From assembly GCA_025024175.1 (NCBI GenBank), contig QCXZ01000041.1, forward strand, positions 7,187,786 to 7,251,785: 64,000 bases of DNA, given 5' to 3'. The position numbers and the translations under genes were made by a program. This document shows positions 46,160 to 57,134 of this stretch, piece by piece (positions within the stretch are counted from its first letter, which is position 1; the number at the start of each line of letters is the position of its first letter). This DNA comes from Rhyzopertha dominica. Lineage: Eukaryota; Arthropoda; Insecta; Coleoptera; Bostrichidae. The notes below the pieces were generated by a model. That model was not told where the DNA came from. It did not search any database and saw only the letters and a program-made list of their open reading frames with translations.

Positions 46160-48790
46160 AGCTAGGAGATTGTCGGAAGGACATACATTGAGTAGTGCCA
46201 TCTTGGATCTTGAGAAAATCATATTATGTATAAAAGGAGATTTTACGGGTACACTGTATAGCAAAATAACATGTAACCACGGCTGCCGTGACTTTTTTTA
46301 TTAAAAAAATAGTTTAGACACTGACATAAATCAATTTTGACGAAGAGAACGATTTGATAAGGGGCAAATTTTTATTTTTCATGCATTTTAGCGAAGTACA
46401 ATTTCTAACGTTATATTAATTCTTTTAGATTATTAAACACCTGGCGAATGCTAAAACGAAAAAGTACATCCAAAACGTAGCCAAAAAATACAAGTTCTTT
46501 ATTTAGAAAAAGGAACCGACACCCACAAAAAGAAAATACCAAACAAAATTGACTTGTAACGTGGTCTTCAAGCCCTCCTTTTCTTCGCTTATGCCTTTTC
46601 CATTGCTTTTTATCTGTTGTTGTTATTCTTTTTCTCCTCCTTTTTTATGTAATTAAAGGTAACTTTTTGGATATTCTGAAAATCAGTTGGCTTTCTGTGC
46701 ATGTGTATCATAGAAATTCTACTAAATTTGTGGCTTACCTATCAAATACTATGGGTTTTTTCCATAATAACATCAGCTAGTATTTTGCAAAGGTTGACAG
46801 TACACGTAAGTTGTGGTGAAGGAAAATCCTCTAAATAATAGCATGGAATTCGCAAACCAGACGCAGAAAAACCTTAAAATTATTACATAGGGCGTATCAA
46901 ACATGCATGGGGCATATCACACTAATTTCACGAAGACCTTGCCGCCTTGATGAGCTTCCAAACAGCTTTTACAGTCTATAAAAATCCCACAAAAGTTCCT
47001 AATAACGAAGCCAGATCGTTTGAATGTAACAAACCCGCTGAATAAAACTCATTAATCACGCGGCGGTCAGCAGCCCTATGTAATTTGGAACTAGGCTTAA
47101 AAATGCACGATATAAAATGGAACTAAGTAGCTCCGACCCCCGTTTGGCAATTATTGTCGAATTTTTTGATGCCGGGGTCTTTCCGCATCGGCGCCGAGCA
47201 TCCTCTTACCTGCTTCGAGCTGTATCAACCTGAATATTCCACGGGTTTGTATCTGGATGTCGACGGGATGCACTGTAAACAAATTTCGAGAAGGAAAACG
47301 CATCCATCAAGATGCAAGCTGTGGTTTGAGAGACGGGCTTTATTAAAATATTGGTTTGGTTATAATTATTTGATTTTGCATTGAGGCACACCGCAAAATG
47401 TGCGTAAATGCTTAGTAATTATGAAAGGAAATGGAATGGGTCGTTTCAATATGAAATATGGAGGATTATTGTAAGGTTCGTCCAGTGCGTTGAGTCTTTG
47501 TAATCTTGGGAATGAATCTTTAAATCAGGTTTGTTTTTAAATTGATAGTCGGGGCATTAAGTAATCTTTCTTTGACATTTTAAATCGCTACATATTATAA
47601 AACAAAGTGTGTATGTCTGTCTTTTCACAATAAACTCAAAAACTACTAAATGGATTTTAATGCGGTTTTCACCAGTAAATATAGTGATTCATAAGAAACA
47701 TTATAAGAAATTTGTCAAGTTTTCGTCGAAAACACTGCCTTTGAGATATTATAGCAAAACAATGCATGGTGTGATCTTAAAATAAATATTACGTTTACGT
47801 AATATTCTGTGCACTGCTGATTTGCACAATACTGATTCCGACGCAGTTTGTCTAACAATCATTGTGGTATGCTTGGACAACAAACAAAGAGATTATTCCT
47901 CTGTACACTTGCCTTGATAGATCCAAAGTTCTTGAAGTTGTTAATTGTTTAATGCCTTTTGGCGATGGTTTCCGTTTTTTGGGATATTGGATTGCAAATA
48001 TATCACATTTTTGTTAAAATCATTTGGGCGCCCCAGCATTATTGTTGACAGTTTATAACACTGTGATATACTCTTGTATTTTTATTTGTTAAGTTAATAA
48101 TTTTCCAGTTATTTGGAAAAAAACAGATTTTAAAAATTTTATGTATTTTTGCTAATATCACGTGGACTGTTTGCTGTTTGTCTGTGTATAGAGAGAAATA
48201 CTCAAAACCTGATTACTAATCGTATAGTATATGAAATAAAAATGTAAATGTCATTTTGACAATTGGATGTGGAGGTATTGATTCAATTTGCAGCGGTTTT
48301 TTTTTACTGAGAAATCATCTAAAGTTAAAAAATTAAGGCCTTTGTAAGCTAGAAATTAATAGATATTTTCCTGTCATTTTTGACATAAAATTTGAAATAT
48401 CCCATTTGAACTAAGCAAGTAGACATATACTTCCAGTATAATTGACAGTGCCAGATTCCTAAATATATTTGGGCCCCATCGACACTAGTGTACTACCAAA
48501 TTTATTTTTTTTTAACTACAGTTACGACTGAGAAACTTTGTATTCGTTTACTAAAACATATGTTCTCGGTTAAAATATTTTTGCCGGCATACGAAACTGC
48601 TTATAACCGAACATATTTCATTAATGACTATAAACGTTACTCACTTTATAGAGCTGTAGGCATATCTCTAATATGTTTGGTGAAGTACTAGAAGCAGCTA
48701 AGAATTAATATACGACTTTGTATTATCATTACAATTTCTACTTTATTCCTTATTTTATAGTAAACTTAAGATTAAGAACAAAAAATTGCA
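46160..48790. other. No gene; island at 46900-47480 and a repeat-like stretch at 47575-47760
   Basis: 46900-47480 is GC-richer and apparently unique, with ACTCATTAATCACGCGGCGG and a 76-codon unrecognised ORF. 47575-47760 contains ACTCAAAAACTACTAAATGG and ATTTTAATGCGGTTTTCACC, text of a style common in dispersed insect repeats, but there is no second copy here. The rest is AT-rich. Confidence 0.35.
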
Positions 48791-48799
48791 TTGATAGAT

Positions 48800-49400
48800 T
48801 AAACCAATGTACGGTAGGCATTTCTGCCACTCCCGGATACACCGCCAGGCCAGTTACGTCTACGCTGGATTGGAGGGGTGATACGCTTGTTGCTAGTGGG
48901 TCCCAAGTAGCGCATGTTGCAACAATTTGGGGATTGTAATAGGGAGGTTTTCAGAGTGCATCCAACTAGCGGATACTTTTTCATTAGGCTCCCTGTTGGA
49001 TGGTAGCTTAGTTGGGCTGATTATTCTTGTTCTTCCTCGGACGAGCTGCTGTCTGAGATTGTACATATACAGGTTTAGGGCTTTCTTATTTATTGTTTTC
49101 TTGTCTTTTGGGATTTCTGACCACTGTTCTTCTATATTATATTTGATTTTTCTATGATCCCCTCCACTGTTGTTCTCAGTGTGTAACACGGTCGTCCTGC
49201 TTTGAGCTTGTTGCTGTTTATATTCCTCGGTTTTTGTGGTATATGCTATTCTTCTCTCCTTTGAATATGCCCCCAATATCTCATCACATATTTTTCTATT
49301 ATTTTTTGTGATTGTCGTTCCCCCTAGGAGTCCTGTTGTCCCTAGATTTTCGGTTTCTTTCACGGCTTTGCCCAACATTTTTTTGTTCTCTTAATTGCCT
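48800..49400 (-). mobile_element. LINE 3' end, copy 2 of the 2100-3540 family
   Basis: 48806-49060 repeats the 3' part of the element at 2127-2350 (GTACGGTAGGCATTTCTGCC, then TAGTGGG...AGTAGCGCATGTT and TCTTGTTCTTCCTCGGACGA). The reverse ORF 49378-48893 gives AVKETENLGTTGLLGG, EQWSEIPKDKKTINKKALNL and, downstream, the C-terminus of ORF2. This copy has about 100 bp here (around 48915-49010) that copy 1 lacks. RT motifs are missing, so it is more strongly 5'-truncated. Confidence 0.82.
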
Positions 49401-49589
49401 TTTCATAGTTGTCAATCGTAGCTCTCCTGTTTGGCGAGAAAGAGAGGACCTTTCTTTATTTAACGTTNGTTTCAGATANAACAAACAATTGCGTTACGAA
49501 ATAAATCTTTCAAAAGTCTTNCAATTTGAATGACAGAACCTGACGGTTTAACTCAAGCCGTACAAAAACTGATCCCGCAAACTGCTAAT

Positions 49590-49810
49590 TCGCTTTTCAT
49601 TAGACCTAATTGAGTGTGCAATTCGTAAAACCAACTCACACGCCACTCAAGACGTTGTTAGTGACATTGCTAATTACACGGCGCTCCTCCAAGGCTTTGA
49701 TAACCAGCCGCCGACACTCCCTCTGCTGACGTCTTACTAAAATTCGCTCGTTACATATTCAACGATGGCAGCGAGGTGTTCCCACAGAAATTAACGGACA
49801 ATTGATTAAT
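49590..49810. other. GC-rich unique island, candidate conserved non-coding element
   Basis: CCTAATTGAGTGTGCAATTCG, GCTAATTACACGGCGC and CGTTACATATTC lie in a GC-rich block without an ORF. Homeodomain-like TAATT words are dense. Single N calls just upstream (49467-49521). Confidence 0.35.
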
Positions 49811-50254
49811 TGGAGGAATTTTCCTAAACGATAGGATTTTACGTTCAACACTAGGAGAGTGTACAATGAGCTGCGCAGAAGTTGTTTCATAGAAATGACT
49901 TTTTAAATTTTAATCTAGTTTAGAAGCAGGCATAAGCTTTGTTTTTAATAATTCTGCACGTAAGGTAAGGATCGTTACTATTTTTATCATTTTGAAAACT
50001 AAAGTATTGGGTTTCCGAAAATGATGTGTTACATTACCATAAAATAAGCAGTTATTGAGAAAAACCCGTTTAAAAATTTTACCTAGTTTAGCTGCAAGGA
50101 GACTTCTCTTTTCTAGGATTTGTAAAGTGTGCAACAAAAGTACCTTGAATCCGCGACGCGTCCGTTACCAAGTAGAAAATTAACATTTTATGGTTACAAT
50201 TTTTCTCAAATTAATATGAGTAACAATAATAACATATATACTAATGCAGAACTA

Positions 50255-50490
50255 CTATTATTAGTTCGGGTTATCTCGTGGTAATTCCCTTGAAGCAAGA
50301 CGTTTATATGCAGCAAGATTTCCAACTACCATCATAGAAGACTAGGCGAGTTTGGATCATTCAAATCTAGACTGTATGATGTATGACGTATTGCATTGAA
50401 AGTAATCTAAATATGAGTGTAAGATTAATTGCAAATTAGGAGAGTATTCCAAGGAGTTCAGTGCATGAAATATTGAAAAAGCAACCAACA
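50255..50490 (+). pseudogene. HTH (DUF4817-type) N-terminal fragment of a transposase-like protein
   Basis: The frame with LSRGNSLEARRLYAARFPTT at 50271-50330 matches the G-N-[AS]-x-E-A-x-R-x-Y-x-x-R-F-P signature of the insect HTH domain DUF4817. About 80 bp on, in another frame, MSVRLIAN, stop, ESIPRSSVHEILKK at 50413-50480 fits the second helix-turn-helix of the same proteins. The catalytic part is absent; a LINE follows at once. This looks like the old target into which the LINE inserted. Confidence 0.5.
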
Positions 50491-50514
50491 GCTGTACGAT
50501 TTAAGCGGTCTCGT

Positions 50515-52547
50515 TTAGAGAATGATTGGAATTTGTAAAAATAATACGTAACAGAACTGTTTCAGCTATAAGAAAGTCTAAACGAGATTACCTGAGTTCA
50601 GTCAGCAATAATCAACAATCTTATAAAACTTGGAAAGCTCGAAAGTCACTCTCTGTATATCAGCCTACTGTGCACTCGGTTCCTGAACATCTGGTTGACC
50701 CTGATGAAATTAATGAATAATGAATAATGAATATAATAATCATTTAAAATACAATCTTAACTTTGATTTTGCTCTGGTGTCGATGGATGATGTTCATAGT
50801 GCTTTGTGTTCAATCACGTTTAAGGCATCTGGGGATGACGGCATGACTCTGGCTATGTTGAGATACTGCAGTCCTCACATTGATATCTACATTATGCATA
50901 TAATTAATTGTTGCATTGAGAAGTCCTATTTTCCACTTGCTTGGAAAACTGCAGTAGGATTGCCGTTGCCTAAAAATCCAAACCCTGCTAGTTTATCGGA
51001 CCTGCGTATTATAAGCATATTACCCGTTGTCTCTAAAATTTTCGAAAAAATCTTATATAAACAAATTTATGAATTTGCCTTTAATAATCCCCAATAATCA
51101 GTGTGGCTTTAGAAAGGGCTTCTCTACAGCTACAGCTTTAACTTCTGTTGTTGATGACATTATTAGAGCAACGGTTGAGGGTCTAGCGTCGATTTTGGAA
51201 TTGTTGGATTATTCTAAGGCTTTCGACACTATTAATCACAGATTGATGTGTGCTAAGTTAAGATACTGTGGATTTTCTTCATCGTCAGTTTCTTTGGCGT
51301 CATCTTATCTGAGCAATAGATGTCAAAAAATATTTTCCAGCAACCGTTATTCCAATACTTCAAACATATTAACTGGAGTTCCTCAGGGGTCAATCCTAGG
51401 CCCATTATTGTTTATTATATATAGTGCTGATATAATTAAATCTGTGAGTAGGTGTAAGGTTCAAGCATATGCTGATGACACCCAGATTTATCATCATTTC
51501 AGACTTGAGTTCTGCTTAGCTTCATCTATACTTATTAATGAGGAACTAGATAGAATCAGAACTTTGTCTGAGAAGAATAACTTAAAATTAAACCCTTCTA
51601 AATCGCTGGTTATGTGTTTTGGCAATAAAAATGTCAGAAAATATGTATGCGATTCTATATCGGTAACTCTAGTAGGTGTTAATGTTCCGTTTGTTGATCA
51701 CACTCGAAATTTGGGTGTCATTATAGATAGTGCACTTCGGTTTAGGGAACATGTCACAAAGCTAATACAACGGGTATTCTCTGCTTTAAAAGTGTTATAT
51801 TCCAGTAGATACTTTTTAAATTTCTTACTAAGGAAACAATTATGTGAAAGTCTTGTATTATCGCATTTTAACTATTGTGACTTTATTTATGGGTTTTGTT
51901 TGGATGCCAACGAGAAAAGTCGTGTGCAGAAAGTACAGAATGCATGTTGCCGATATGTCTATGGTTTGCGTAGACGTGATCATATCACGTCGTTCATAAA
52001 TGACTTAAATTGGTTGAACATGGATAATTGTAAGAAGTGTCATCTTAACTGTTTTGTTCATAAAATACTTACCATTCCATCTCCTAAATCTAACTTGAAA
52101 GGTCGATTAACATACCACTCAGATATTCACTCTAGAAACACAGACAGTTTTGTTTCGCTAAATTGTACAACGCCTTACCACGTCAGGTCGCAGACTGTAT
52201 AATATTAATAAGTTTAAATATAAATTAAAGGAGTAACTTTTCGTTACTCAAACTAGATGAAATCTGCTTGTCAACCGGACTTTCTCTTCCTTCTAAGCCT
52301 TTTTTTCCATTGTGATTTTTCTTGCATTTGTTGATTTCTTTCCCTCTTTCCGCATTTTCGCCCTCTTATAGCTTGGGATGCTTGGTTAAGTAGGATAGCA
52401 TTTTGCTAGACTTCCCAGTTTACAAAAAAAAGATTTTTGTTTGGTTTGTATAATTGGGTAGGTTAATACAGTATACATATTTTATATTTTTCTTTTCTTC
52501 TTTCTATTACCTTCAAAATGATAGTTCTGATTGTATTTAACCTGTCG

Positions 52548-52578
<31 letters not shown>
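50515..52578 (+). mobile_element. CR1/Jockey-superfamily LINE, 5'-truncated
   Basis: This is the best-preserved retroelement in the window. It starts inside the linker before the RT (FVKIIRNRTVSAIRKSKRDY) and ends in a 3' UTR with a TTA microsatellite at 52550-52577. No endonuclease domain is present, as expected of a copy truncated during reverse transcription. Confidence 0.85.
50526..52202 (+). pseudogene. CR1-like LINE reverse transcriptase, two frameshifts
   Basis: Three stretches join. 50526-50720 is the linker. 50720-51097 holds DDVHSALCSITFKASGDDGM, YFPLAWKTAVGLPLPKNPNP, LRIISILPVVSKIFEKILY. 51027-52202 (391 codons) holds QCGFRKGFSTATAL, LLDYSKAFDTINH, GVPQGSILGPLLFIIYSADI, QAYADDTQIY with the catalytic pair, LKLNPSKSLVM, RNLGVIIDSALRF and the thumb. 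The first break, at about 50705-50725, is a repeated AATGAAT slip; the second, at about 51090, is a 1-base shift at NNPQ/QCGF. RT core motifs are intact, so decay is recent compared with other LINEs here. Confidence 0.93.
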
Positions 52579-52579
<1 letters not shown>

Positions 52580-52580
<1 letters not shown>

Positions 52581-53550
52581 ATTTTGATATATACACTTTG
52601 TCGTCGATAAACAAACATTAAACATTACCCATTTACGTCTTTTGTTTGATTTGGCATGAATTGCCTTCAGATCTATCTTAACTTCATTTATCGAGATCTC
52701 TGTTAAATCTCAGTGATCGAAGACCACAATTTTCTCCTTAACATGTCCATCAAAGTGCTGTAGAGGAACAAACGCTTATAGTCGTGTTGTTATGTTCGCA
52801 TTTTCAAAAAATGTGGACCCACATTTTTCCAGTATCGACAGGCATGCCGAGAATGATTCCGCGGCCACATAAAGTTGTCAGTAAGGTAAAGCCAGCAGAT
52901 AAATACTGTTTGAACAGTACTCTCCTCGTGTCCGGTGGCTTACTCTTCAAACGGGCCGCGGTGTCGCTGAATTCCACGGCTCGACTCACGTCCGAGCATT
53001 GCGCTTGGGGAAGGTCAGTTATCTAAAACCGGTCGTCCAGGCTGCCGAACATCTATTCCGTCATTTGTTTAATTATTTGTTTCATAAAATGGCGCAAATT
53101 CAGGCCGTCCTCGCTCGCAAACGACCGCCAATAAAAATGTTATTACTCTTAATTACTTGGAAGTGTATCTCATATAAATAATGAAAAACACCGATGCTGC
53201 AGAATGCGGCTCTCTAATGCGCCGACGGACGACGCTGGAATTGTCTCATGGAGTGTTTTTGCGCGACATCATGTTAGGTAAATTAAAGAGACGCCGAACG
53301 GCGCGTTAAGTATTCATGGAAGAGGCTTACCGGGTCGCACGTCCTTGAAAACCGACGTCTGGGGAATCGCCCGTGGAGGAATGACGGACTTCACGACAAA
53401 ATATTACCGCGTCGGCCACGTCAAGAATTTATAACTAGCGCCTGGGTGGATGCTTCCTTCTTAATTGCCCATAGAGTTCATCCACGTATTTCAAAAGTGA
53501 TGTTCACAAAATAGACACGTTTGGGTGCAACTAAAAGGTATTATTACTGT
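52580..53550. other. No gene; GC-rich island at 52820-53470
   Basis: 52820-53470 is GC-rich and apparently unique, with TTTGTTTAATTATTTGTTTC, AATAAAAATGTTATTACTC and a CGCCGAACGGCG hairpin near 53292. Small overlapping ORFs show no domain. Candidate conserved non-coding DNA. Confidence 0.35.
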
Positions 53551-53555
53551 CTCAT

Positions 53556-55256
53556 ACAGGGTCGCAGGGTCGCTACAAAGTATGGAACCGGCAGGACATT
53601 TCAGGTTCTGTTCGACCGTTTTTTCCTGAAATTGTGCATGGCCTATGGGTAATTAAAATGCATTTTCTGGATTTTTTTCAACTCCGTGTCAGCTCTCGTT
53701 TCCTAGATATGGGCGCAAGTTGCAAGTTTTTAAATGTGAAGGGGGTCAAAAGGCACATCATTGAAAAGGATATTTTTTCCTGATTTCAAATATGCATCAC
53801 ACTTGTACAATTTATTGCTTCTGAGTAGAGAAAAGTGTGATAAAACTTGGGTCTTGCAAAAATCTTCGGAATAAAAGCCATATTCGTTATCGCTATCGTT
53901 ATCATGCTAAAACGCGTCAAAAACCAAGACGTCAAAAAGGTTGCTAAGAGTAAGGAATGTAGCTTGAATGTACCTTTAGATGTGCAAGAAAATCCCAAGT
54001 GTTCCATACAACAGCGTGCTCTCACTCACCATATTAGCAGAAGATCTGTTCAGAAAATTTTGAAAAAAGAGAAGTTTCATCCATACAAAATTCACTTATG
54101 ACAAGAACTAAGCGAAGATGATTTCCATCGTAGGATAGAATGTTGCGAAACTGCTACGAACATGATAGATGAAGAAAGAAACATTTTAAATGGGTTATGT
54201 TTTGTGAAGAAGCGACTTTTTGCTTCAATGGTAATGTGAATAGACATAAATGCAGATATTGGTCGGACACAAATTCACATTGAACGTATCAAGTCCATAA
54301 ACAACACACTCAGAAAGTGAATGTCTGGTGTGGTATTATCGGTGAGCACATTATTGGGCCTTTTTTCATCGATGGAGATGTTATTTACAGTTCTTGAGCG
54401 AACACATTATACCTTCCAGAATTTATTCGTCTGTTTCCTGATCGTAAAGATACTGCGCGTCCTTCTGAACAGATATGGTTTCAGCAAGATTGTGCACCGC
54501 CCCATTTTGGAATCAACTTTGTGGATATTTCAATGCGATATTTTCAGACAGATGGATTGATACGCCTGGAGCTATAGAATGCCCAGCACGTTTTCCTGAT
54601 CTGACGTCGCATGATTTTTTCCTGTGGGGGTATCTAAAAAATCGTGTTAATGCTGATCGGCAACATAATGCAGGACGAATCAGGGCAGAAATTCAGAACT
54701 TACCTCTACATATGCTAGAAAGAACATTAGAAAACTTTTACTCAAGGCTGCATTACTGTGATGAGGTAAATGCGGAACAGTTTGAGCACCTTCTGTAATG
54801 TAAATCTGAAGAATTACTGCATTTTTCACGGAATAATGTTTTTCTGTTTTGCGTTTTTGGTATCCGATTCGCAGTAAATTGATCAAACTAGACGAAAATT
54901 ATCACCAGTCAAGGAAAAATGCTAATACATGGCTTTTTTNTCCATTTTAGCGATAAAGAAAATGGTTTTCATTCTTTTCGTTTTTCGTCAGGCTCAATTA
55001 TTGTATTTACACTTTTCTCAACTCAGAAGCAATAAATTGTATATGCAAATTGTGTATACATTTTTGAAATCAGGAGCGCCCTTCCCATTTAAAAAATGCA
55101 ACTTGCGCCCATATCTCGGAAACGAGAGCTGTCACGGAGTTGAAGAAATAAAAAAAAATGCATTTTAATCACCCAAAGGCCCATGCACAATTTCAGATAA
55201 ATCTGTCAAATAGAACCTGAAATATCCTGCCGATTCCATACTTTGTAGCGACCCTG
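53556..55256 (+). mobile_element. DD41D element, copy C, both ends present
   Basis: Starts CAGGGTCG at 53556 after TA, with CAGGGTCG doubled at the tip, and ends CGACCCTG at 55256 before TA. The terminal inverted repeats are about 170-190 bp (GGAACCGGCAGGACATTTCAGG to AGATATGGGCGCAAGTTGC at left; the complement at 55095-55256). The 1,701-bp length is the most complete of the three copies, although the transposase N-terminus is deleted. Confidence 0.9.
53905..54798 (+). pseudogene. DD41D transposase, copy C
   Basis: The first HTH (MPQLTKHDR-type) is deleted. The frame picks up at VKNQDVKKVAKSKECSLNVP, then QQRALTHHISRRSVQKILKK, a stop, and DDFHRRIECCETATNM. Fragments follow with EATFCFNGNVNR, KVNVWCGIIGEHIIGPFFID, WFQQDCAPPHF (aspartate codon 54488-54490) and, after a 1-base deletion near GGAATCAAC, the 107-codon ORF with FPDLTSHDFFLWGYLK (third aspartate codon 54613-54615) and ENFYSRLHYCDEVNAEQFEH. 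All three catalytic positions look aspartate- or glutamate-like, but the frame is broken at several points. Confidence 0.82.
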
Positions 55257-55313
55257 TATCTTAATGTAGATAATTTAATAATCATAATAAGATATTTTAC
55301 TAATATAATATTT

Positions 55314-55357
55314 ATAACACTTGGTAATGTTTCATCTGAAACATTACCAAGTGTTAT
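55314..55357. repeat. Perfect 21-bp palindrome arms
   Basis: ATAACACTTGGTAATGTTTCA, TC, and the exact complement of the first arm. It lies 58 bp right of DD41D copy C. It might be a tiny MITE remnant or the centre of a larger inverted repeat. Function unknown. Confidence 0.85.
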
Positions 55358-55516
55358 TATTTTTAGAATATTAATAAAATGTTTCATTTAGCGCCGTCAA
55401 ACAAGTCAATTGAAGTTATTATGTTAAGATATTTTACATTTGTTTTTGTGTAAGCATTTAATGGTACCCTGCCTCCCTCCAAATGTAACAAAACACCAAT
55501 GTGTACATAGCAAATA

Positions 55517-55900
55517 CAGGGTGACTTTTTTCGATGTTAACGAGGAAAGATTTACAGTTTGGTGAGCCTAGTTTATAACATGGATTTCTAAAAAATTTAT
55601 GTCTTACTAGATATTGTGAAAAAACGAATTTAAGCGATATTTTCTTATTCCACCTTGTCGATATTTTTAATACATGAAATGTGTAAATGTAAGTAAATAT
55701 AAGATGAGTATTGCAGAAGCTTACCTTCTTTTAAATACAAACCCTATTGGCTATGATAATCCGAGTTTATATCGCTTCCTCTGTGTAGTTTTACATCTTC
55801 CCGAATGAATTTAATTTTTTATTTGCTATGATGCAGTCTATTAATTTCATTAAATGTATTGGGAGAAGATGTAAAAGAACACAGAGGAATCGATGTAAAC
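55517..55900. other. Orphan TACAGGGTGAC end and AT-rich DNA
   Basis: TA then CAGGGTGACTTTTTTCGATG at 55515-55536 looks like a DNA-transposon end without a recognised partner. The following stretch has no motif. Confidence 0.3.
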
Positions 55901-57130
55901 TCGGATCATTGCTTGGCCATATCCAAAGTAAAATTAACAACCAAATGGAAAAAACAAATAACGGACAAAATCAGAAGAAGAAGTGTATAAAGTATACCTT
56001 CTACAAGAAAGCAGTAAAAATTATAGACGTGAAAACAGAAAAGGATATGAAAAACAAAGGAATGCATCACAAAAGCCGCAAATGAAGCAATCGGTAGAGA
56101 GAAAAAAGTACAGAGGAGAAAGCAGTCTCAGAATTTGGACAGAAGATATAGAGAATGCAATAAAACATAAGTCTAAGGCGTACTTAAACGCTCTCCACGA
56201 CAATACACAAAAAGCTAGACAAAATTACGTAACAAAGCGACAGATGTTGTCAGAAAGGCACACAAAGGGTCGTGAAATAAATTTATAGCCAATATAGAAA
56301 ATGGCATACCTACAACTTAACAAGCAAGAAAAGGACGCCGTATGCATTCAAGTAATAGACAAAGATACATGAATAGAGCATTATCGAGAATTATGGACAG
56401 AACAAGAGGAAGAATACGAAGGACATGAAAATGATTAATCAAAACTCAAAATCAACAATAGACTAGAGCTACGGACAATCGCCATACATGGGAGATTAGA
56501 TCTCGTTAGGTGAATTACCACAAGCCTTGAAACAAATGAAAAACCGAAAGGCAGCTAGGCCTGACACTATAAACATAAAACGATATGGTGGGTTGCTATT
56601 AAAACTGATAATACTACAATTACTAAATGTATATTGGAAACGGAGGAAACTGCCAGAAAAGTGGAAGACGGCGGAAGCAATATTTTTATTTTCAAACAGT
56701 GGAAATTACGGAGGTTACCCAAGACACCTAATATGAATGACAACAAGCTTATATAATAAGACAGAAATAATAATACACACTGGAAGAGCGAGAACAGACC
56801 CAATAACAGTTAATAGAGCCGTTAGACAAGGATGCAGCCTATCACCAACCCTATTTAATGTATATATCGGATACCAAAAATAATGCGGTTAAAACAATAT
56901 AATACTGTCTGTAGTGTCTATTGCCATCAACAAAAACCAAATTAGGCATGCATCTCACAAGAAAATTAATGATTAACCACCAAAGTAAGAAAAAACGAAA
57001 TGGATTAGAGCTTACAGGTATTGTAGGTGTATAAGAGTCGACAGACTTAAATATTTTGCCAGAAAATTGGCACATATCTAATAAGACGATATAACAGATA
57101 GTGTGATTATCTTGAGACACATCTGGCAAC
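55900..57130 (+). pseudogene. LINE reverse transcriptase, heavily decayed
   Basis: The linker region gives LRIWTEDIENAIKHKSKAYL and KARQNYVTKRQM (55983-56288). RT pieces follow: LKQMKNRKAARPDTINIKRY, LPEKWKTAEAIFL and NYGGYPRHL (56520-56735), then VRQGCSLSPTLFNVYI at 56821-56868 (motif 4). The YADD block expected next was not found; the sequence jumps to unrelated text by 56880. The order linker, K-A-x-x-P-D-T-I, P-E-x-W-K, motif 4 is that of a LINE ORF2. The family seems different from the other LINEs here. Confidence 0.75.
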
Positions 57131-57134
57131 AATT

